The notes below the pieces were generated by a model, which saw nothing but the letters and a program-made list of their open reading frames with translations, was not told where the DNA came from and did no database searches. The translations under genes were made by a program, and so were the position numbers. A DNA stretch of 64,000 nt from an uncultured Pseudomonadota bacterium. GTDB lineage: Bacteria > Pseudomonadota > Alphaproteobacteria > RF32 > CAG-239. Below, piece after piece: positions 59,056 through 64,000 of this stretch (positions within the stretch are counted from its first letter, which is position 1; each line of letters starts with the position of its first letter). The stretch spans positions 49,805 to 113,804 of the forward strand of contig CAMRWU010000003.1 of NCBI GenBank assembly GCA_947054505.1, given 5' to 3'.

Positions 59056-62000
59056 ATGACTAAACATTATGCCGATGTTAAGGCAAAACCAGACTTCGTT
59101 GAAGTCGAAAAAGAAATTCTCAAATTTTGGGAAGATAACAACACTTTTGAAAAATCTGTTCACAATCGCGACGGTGCCGCAGAGTTCGTTTTTTATGACG
59201 GCCCTCCTTTTGCCAACGGCACACCGCACTATGGGCACATTATGGTGTCGTATGTCAAAGATGTTGTCGCTCGTTTTCAAACCATGAACGGCAAAAAGGT
59301 TGAGCGTCGTTTAGGGTGGGACTGTCACGGTTTGCCGGCGGAAATGTCAGCCGAAAAACAATTGGGCGTATCCGGTCGTAAACAGATTGAAGAATTTGGT
59401 GTTGAAAAGTTTAATGATTTCTGCCGTTCCGATGTTTTGAAATATTCCGGTATCTGGGTTGGTATGTTTAAGCGTATCGGCCGCTGGGTTGATTTTAGCC
59501 ATGATTACAAAACCATGGATTTGCCGTTTATGGAAAGTGTCATCAGTAACTTCAAGCAACTTTATGACAAAGGGTTGGTTTATGAAGATTATCGTGTGCT
59601 TCCTTATTCATGGGCGGCAGAAACCCCGTTATCCAACTTTGAAGTCAATCAAGGATATCAGGACAAGACGGATAACGCCATTACGGTTATGTTCAAGCTT
59701 GAAAACGGTATGAATATTTTAGTTTGGACAACCACACCGTGGACCTTGCCTTCAAACCTGATGTTGGCCGTCGGTAATGATATTGACTATTCAATCATGC
59801 AGGAAGGCAATGACAAATATGTTATTGGTACTGCGTTGAAAGGGCGCTACAAAAAACAACTCGAAAATGCCCAAGAAGTCGGAACCTTAAAAGGTAAAGA
59901 CTTGGTCGGTATGAGCTATGAACCGATGTTTCCATACTTCAAACACCTGAAAGAGCAGGGAGCGTTTAAAGTATTGTCCGGTGAATTCGTCTCTACCGAA
60001 GACGGTACCGGTGTCGTTCATATCGCCCCCGGTTTCGGACAAGACGACTTTGATGCCTGCCGCGCATATGATGAAAACTTCCCCGTTGTTTGTCCTGTGG
60101 ATGAGGCCGGCAAGTTTACGGCTGAAGTTCCTGATTATCAGGGCGTACAGGTTTTTGAGACTAATGAACCGATTATGCAATTGTTGAAAGAACGTGGCAT
60201 TTTAGTGAAAAAGGAACAATACACTCACTCTTATCCGTTCTGCTGGCGTACAGATACACCGTTGATGTATAAGGCGATGTCTTCTTGGTTTGTTAAGGTA
60301 ACGGATTTTCGTGATGAAATGGTCGCCAACAATCAGCAGATTAATTGGGTTCCGGGGCATATTAAAGACGGACGTTTCGGCAAATGGCTGGAAGGTGCTC
60401 GCGACTGGTCAATTTCTCGCAATCGCTTCTGGGGAACGCCGATTCCCGTTTGGAAATCTGATAATCCGAAGTTCCCTCGTGTTGATGTATTTGGTTCTGT
60501 TGCCGAGATTAAAGAAAAAACCGGCATCGAAGTCACCAATCTGCATAAACCTTATATTGACGATGTTGTTTATCCCAATCCGGATGATCCGTCAGGTCAA
60601 ACAATGATGCGTCGTGTCGGAGATGTTTTTGACTGTTGGTTCGAATCAGGTTCAATGCCGTATGCTCAAATTCACTATCCGTTTGAAAACAAAGAATGGT
60701 TTGAAAATCACTTCCCTGCGGATTTCATTGTGGAGGCAATAGACCAAACGCGTGGTTGGTTTTATACCTTGACCGTGTTGTCAACGGCATTACATAATCG
60801 TCCGGCGTTCAAAAATTGTATTTGTACCGGTTTATTGATGGCCGAAGGCGGACAGAAACTCTCCAAGCGTCTGAAGAATTATCCTGACCCGAATGAGGTT
60901 TTGGATAATATCGGTTCTGATGCGTTGCGTTGGTTCTTGGTTTCTTCACCGGTTTTGAAAGGCGGAAATTTGGCTGTCGATAAAGAAGGAAAAGAAATCG
61001 CCAAGGCCGCTCGTGTGGCTTTGATACCGTTGTGGAACGCTTTCTACTTCTTCACATTATATGCCAATGCCGAGGAATACAAGGCTAAGGAAATCAGTGT
61101 TTCGAGCGAGGCGATTGACAACTACATTCTTTCCAAGTTGAAACATCTGCGTGACGTTGTTAAGCAAGGGCTTGAAACCTATGATGTTTCTATGGCCACC
61201 AATGAAATCGCCGCGTTTATGGAGATTCTGAACAACTGGTATATCCGCCGTACACGTGACCGTTTCTGGGAAGGTGATGCTCAAGCATTTGACACGCTTT
61301 ACACTGTTTTGGTTAATGTGGCTAAGATTGCCGCGCCGTTGATGCCGTTTGTCAGCGAATATATGTTCAAAAACCTGACCGGCGAAGAATCTGTTCATTT
61401 GACCGATTATCCGCAGTTGGGTAATATTGTGTATGATAAGAAATTGGTTGATGCTATGGATTTTGTTCAGGATTTGTGTTCAACCGCAAAATTCATCCGT
61501 GAAGAGAAAAATCTGCGCAACCGCTTGCCATTGAGCAGTCTGACGGTTATCGGCGTAGAACTTGACGCCGCTTATCAAGAAATCGTTAAAGACGAGTTGA
61601 ATGTTAAAGCTGTTAAGTTTGACAATGATTTAGCCAATTATGCCACCAAGACGGTTTATCTTTATACACCGCTGTTGGGTAAGGCGTTGGGCAAGGATAT
61701 GGGTGCCGTTATGGGCGCCTATAAACAAGGACAATGGCAGTTGAACAATGACGGTACGTTGTCCATTGCCGGCAAAACTTTGACACCAGATTTGTTTGAG
61801 GTTCGTCTGGATATGAAAGACGGTGTTGCCGGCAAGGCTTTTGCCGATAACAAAGCCGTCGTTACTTTAGACACCAACCTGACCGAAGAGTTGAAACGCG
61901 AAGGTATGGCTCGAGATTTTGTTCGCTTGGTTCAAACAATGCGTAAAGATAAAGATTTTAACATTTCTGATCGCATTGAACTGTGCTATGCAACATCAGA

Positions 62001-62160
62001 TGCCGAATTGGCAAAAGCTTTGCAAGAAAACAAGGCCTATATTTCTGATCAGGTTTTGGCAATTAAGATTAGTGAGGGCTGTGCAAACGGAACCGATGCT
62101 GATATTGAAGGGGCTAAAATAACCTTTGATGCCAAAGTGTGTGACGTTAAAGTCGCCTAA
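59056..62160 (+). CDS. ileS: Isoleucyl-tRNA synthetase, eukaryote-like (type 2)
   Basis: IleRS charges tRNA-Ile. The 1034-residue product starts YADVKAKPDFVEVEKEILKF and has the HIGH motif (GPPFANGTPHYGHIMVSYVK near residue 50), the editing domain, KMSKS-like KLSKRLKNYPDPNEVLDNIG near residue 600, and a C-terminal domain without the bacterial zinc finger. This is the type 2 (eukaryote-like) IleRS found in rickettsiae, chlamydiae and some anaerobes, known to resist mupirocin. Length is that of the type. Terminator follows at 62176. Confidence 0.96.
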   Translation: MTKHYADVKAKPDFVEVEKEILKFWEDNNTFEKSVHNRDGAAEFVFYDGPPFANGTPHYGHIMVSYVKDVVARFQTMNGKKVERRLGWDCHGLPAEMSAEKQLGVSGRKQIEEFGVEKFNDFCRSDVLKYSGIWVGMFKRIGRWVDFSHDYKTMDLPFMESVISNFKQLYDKGLVYEDYRVLPYSWAAETPLSNFEVNQGYQDKTDNAITVMFKLENGMNILVWTTTPWTLPSNLMLAVGNDIDYSIMQEGNDKYVIGTALKGRYKKQLENAQEVGTLKGKDLVGMSYEPMFPYFKHLKEQGAFKVLSGEFVSTEDGTGVVHIAPGFGQDDFDACRAYDENFPVVCPVDEAGKFTAEVPDYQGVQVFETNEPIMQLLKERGILVKKEQYTHSYPFCWRTDTPLMYKAMSSWFVKVTDFRDEMVANNQQINWVPGHIKDGRFGKWLEGARDWSISRNRFWGTPIPVWKSDNPKFPRVDVFGSVAEIKEKTGIEVTNLHKPYIDDVVYPNPDDPSGQTMMRRVGDVFDCWFESGSMPYAQIHYPFENKEWFENHFPADFIVEAIDQTRGWFYTLTVLSTALHNRPAFKNCICTGLLMAEGGQKLSKRLKNYPDPNEVLDNIGSDALRWFLVSSPVLKGGNLAVDKEGKEIAKAARVALIPLWNAFYFFTLYANAEEYKAKEISVSSEAIDNYILSKLKHLRDVVKQGLETYDVSMATNEIAAFMEILNNWYIRRTRDRFWEGDAQAFDTLYTVLVNVAKIAAPLMPFVSEYMFKNLTGEESVHLTDYPQLGNIVYDKKLVDAMDFVQDLCSTAKFIREEKNLRNRLPLSSLTVIGVELDAAYQEIVKDELNVKAVKFDNDLANYATKTVYLYTPLLGKALGKDMGAVMGAYKQGQWQLNNDGTLSIAGKTLTPDLFEVRLDMKDGVAGKAFADNKAVVTLDTNLTEELKREGMARDFVRLVQTMRKDKDFNISDRIELCYATSDAELAKALQENKAYISDQVLAIKISEGCANGTDADIEGAKITFDAKVCDVKVA

Positions 62161-62175
62161 CCTTATTAATGTACG

Positions 62176-62215
62176 TAAAAACGGCTCTATAAAAATAGAG
62201 CCGTTTTTTTTGAAT
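62176..62215 (+). terminator. Terminator after ileS
   Basis: AAAACGGCTCTAT, a short A-rich loop, ATAGAGCCGTTTT and a T run. Confidence 0.9.
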
Positions 62216-62241
62216 AAGAAATAATATATCAGCGTAAAAAA

Positions 62242-62266
62242 TCCTCGGGATAAATCCACCCGAGGA
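62242..62266 (-). terminator. Terminator after the right-edge cysteine-rich gene
   Basis: The minus strand reads TCCTCGGG, loop TGGATTTAT, CCCGAGGA and TTTTTTACG. The loop differs by one base from that of the terminator at 5331-5361, while the stem sequence differs with pairing kept. Confidence 0.8.
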
Positions 62267-62283
62267 CTTCGTTTAATCAGAAT

Positions 62284-64000
62284 TTACCAACAATTGTTGC
62301 ATCGTAAACGATTGCCGAATGTCATGGCACCTTGTTCGCAAACCGGCTGAAGCGTTTTGTAAGCATCAATACTAGGTGTGGAACAATTAACTGTTACACC
62401 AGCTTCACCAGGTTCGGAAACAGAGAATTGTCCTATAGTATATGAGTATGTGCCACTGAAGTTAATTGTTGTTCCTGTATTGCTACCGATGGTGTTGTTT
62501 ATATCAAAGTCAATGAAAGATCCTCCCGCCGCAAAAGACACGCTTGGAGTCTCATCCGTAATCACCGAACCAAAGTTAACCGGTAAATGAAAATTCCAGT
62601 CAGCTCTTTTTGGATAAAAGCTTCCACTAACGGACGTTCTTGAATTAACGCAAGATACATTAATAGAAGAAGCATTGTAAATATTCACAGTACCACTGTA
62701 AATTGCGGTTGTGGCTCCGCTTTCTAACTGAACGTTTCCTAAGACATAAATCTCTCTTTTTCCGGCATTCAGAGCGGCAGTCATTTCTTCTGTACTTGTG
62801 ACCAGCGTTTTTCCCTGTTTTTGGGCAAACTCAGCGCACATCTCATTTCTGTCACAACGATCTGGATCTTTGGCCAGTTCGGCATATTCTCTCGGATCAA
62901 TAAACAAGATAGCCTGCATTTGTGATGAAGAGGAGATTTGACCGGTAGAACCGCCAACGGGACCATTGGTTGACGTGTTTCCTGTGCGTCCGGATTTGAA
63001 AGCGCAGGGGAAGTTACCGAGAGCCGCATAAGACAGCCAATAATTTACATTATCTCCGTAATAAAACTCCTCAGTAACAGCCGCATTTTCAGAGAGTTTC
63101 TGCATCAATCTGATTCTGCAATTTTCTTTTTTCATATCTAAAGCATACATTTCTGAAGATGTCGGAACGTACCAGATGCCCTTTCTGTCAAGGATATCTA
63201 AGCCCATTTGTCCTTTAGTCGTAGCACATCCCAGATATTCACGGTTGATTATACGAGTTCTGGAGAGAGCTTCTTGGAAGATATTAACCTGTTGAATCTG
63301 ATCTTCCTCGCCGGCTTCATCTTCTGCACCGCGTTTGAGAGCGCATTGTGTTGTGCGAGGTCCATACGCATATACAGTCATCGTTGGATTATTAAGGCTA
63401 CAACCGTATGAATCATTCCGTTCGGCAAGGGTTTTTACTTCCGCACAAGTATAATAGTTTGTCTCTGTGAAAGCATGAGCGGCATTAAGTTGTACTGCTT
63501 TACTCCAATAATTGCTGTTTGTTCTTGTCAAGGAGTGAATTCCGACGGCAAACCAATTATCATCATCAAGAACAATAGCCAGAGGTGTTTTATCCAAAAC
63601 AAGGTTTCTGCAGGTCGAACCATCGGTATAAAGAATATCATCAGGCCTCATAGCATCTGCGTCATCACAATAAGAGGCGGCAACATCCATACAACATTCC
63701 GAACCGGCTCTACTGTTGCTGAGATTACCGTTGCTGTCTATACATACCTGATAAACATCGTTCTCATCAATATCTTCACATTGATAACAAATAGTTCCTG
63801 CTTCATTAGATATTCTGCCTGTTTGTTTTTGTGAAAGTGAGCAAGCAGTCTTGGTGTAACCGGTCGGACAAGTGTCATCATTGGCGACACAAGCATTACC
63901 GGATAATTTGTATCCATTATTACACTCAAATTTGTATCTTGTCACTTTTTCTGATCCGCAACCGGTACTGCATTCACTCGTCTTGGTGGCATTTGCCGGA
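62284..64000 (-). CDS. Cysteine-rich secreted repeat protein (5' end outside window)
   Basis: The minus frame is open to the window edge, so the start lies to the right; the apparent GTG start at 63945 is internal. The first visible residues ANATKTSECSTGCGSEKVTR, with RYKFECNNGYKLSGNACV, nearly repeat a block of the frameshifted protein at 5385-7021, and DNA identity there is about 94 percent by eye. After that the protein is less cysteine-rich and contains DGSTCRNLVLDKTPLAIVLD, WYVPTSSEMYALD and a beta-rich end (GSVITDETPSVSFAAGGSFI) ending in CNNCW, possibly adhesin- or trimmed-collagen-type domains. Secreted location is inferred. Function unknown. Confidence 0.82.
   Translation of the reverse strand, partial: PANATKTSECSTGCGSEKVTRYKFECNNGYKLSGNACVANDDTCPTGYTKTACSLSQKQTGRISNEAGTICYQCEDIDENDVYQVCIDSNGNLSNSRAGSECCMDVAASYCDDADAMRPDDILYTDGSTCRNLVLDKTPLAIVLDDDNWFAVGIHSLTRTNSNYWSKAVQLNAAHAFTETNYYTCAEVKTLAERNDSYGCSLNNPTMTVYAYGPRTTQCALKRGAEDEAGEEDQIQQVNIFQEALSRTRIINREYLGCATTKGQMGLDILDRKGIWYVPTSSEMYALDMKKENCRIRLMQKLSENAAVTEEFYYGDNVNYWLSYAALGNFPCAFKSGRTGNTSTNGPVGGSTGQISSSSQMQAILFIDPREYAELAKDPDRCDRNEMCAEFAQKQGKTLVTSTEEMTAALNAGKREIYVLGNVQLESGATTAIYSGTVNIYNASSINVSCVNSRTSVSGSFYPKRADWNFHLPVNFGSVITDETPSVSFAAGGSFIDFDINNTIGSNTGTTINFSGTYSYTIGQFSVSEPGEAGVTVNCSTPSIDAYKTLQPVCEQGAMTFGNRLRCNNCW

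Noticed and set aside
62284..63945. GTG at 63945 as the real start of the right-edge gene
   Set aside because: The frame continues upstream to the window edge with sequence matching the paralogue, so the codon is internal.

Overview
The window looks like chromosomal DNA of a moderate-GC alphaproteobacterium. The evidence is a sigma-54-driven flgI-flgJ-flgN-flgK-flgL set, a nuoL-nuoM-nuoN-birA-RNase J run, a PhoR-like kinase, OprB-type porin and rod-binding FlgJ without a muramidase domain. Large secreted cysteine-rich repeat proteins, a reverse rubrerythrin, an alpha-amylase and a carbohydrate porin suggest a host-associated, probably gut, lineage; that assignment is inference.

Layout. 1-5310: flagellar hook-filament junction, rod and P-ring genes on the minus strand behind a textbook sigma-54 promoter. 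5331-7160: a cysteine-rich secreted protein broken by a one-base frameshift. 7161-17951: housekeeping and small secreted genes (murE, an ABC-F ATPase, a GH13 amylase, queH, a MATE pump) and a three-gene operon ending in a tandem ArsR-type regulator. 18005-23823: an accessory region of toxin/immunity pieces that ends at tRNA-Lys. 24388-31432: nuoL, nuoM, nuoN, birA and rnj in one direction. 31429-46114: a histidine kinase, mutS, rplM-rpsI, reverse rubrerythrin, a CoA-transferase, a deaminase, a MoeA/MobA-like fusion and a cyclophilin. 46199-49252: a three-gene cluster of an ATP-grasp ligase, a 7TM inactive transglutaminase and a retropepsin-like protease. 49394-64000: a papain-like secreted protein, a porin, small compositionally odd genes, a flavoprotein, SIMPL protein, tyrS, anmK, an unannotated structured intergenic transcript candidate, ileS (type 2) and a second cysteine-rich protein running off the right edge.

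The most unusual part is 18005-23460. Two genes share an almost identical N-terminal module of about 200 residues (hydrophobic leader plus a segment like the region before the toxin domain of CdiA/FhaB proteins). They carry different C-terminal domains, one with HENTH and one with HEILGH. Each overlaps by 4 bases a downstream exported protein that is a candidate immunity protein. An intact barstar-like gene follows the last 27 codons of a barnase-like toxin, and that toxin stump is joined to the 5' end of what looks like a two-partner-secretion transporter gene. A second copy of the transporter 5' end and its promoter region lies 4.5 kb away as a direct repeat. I read this as a recombination-built store of contact-dependent toxin and immunity modules beside a tRNA gene.

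The three antiporter-like complex I subunits are intact but have lost several of the conserved glutamate and lysine residues of the proton channels, which also deserves a check. All function calls come from reading the sequence; no database search was run.
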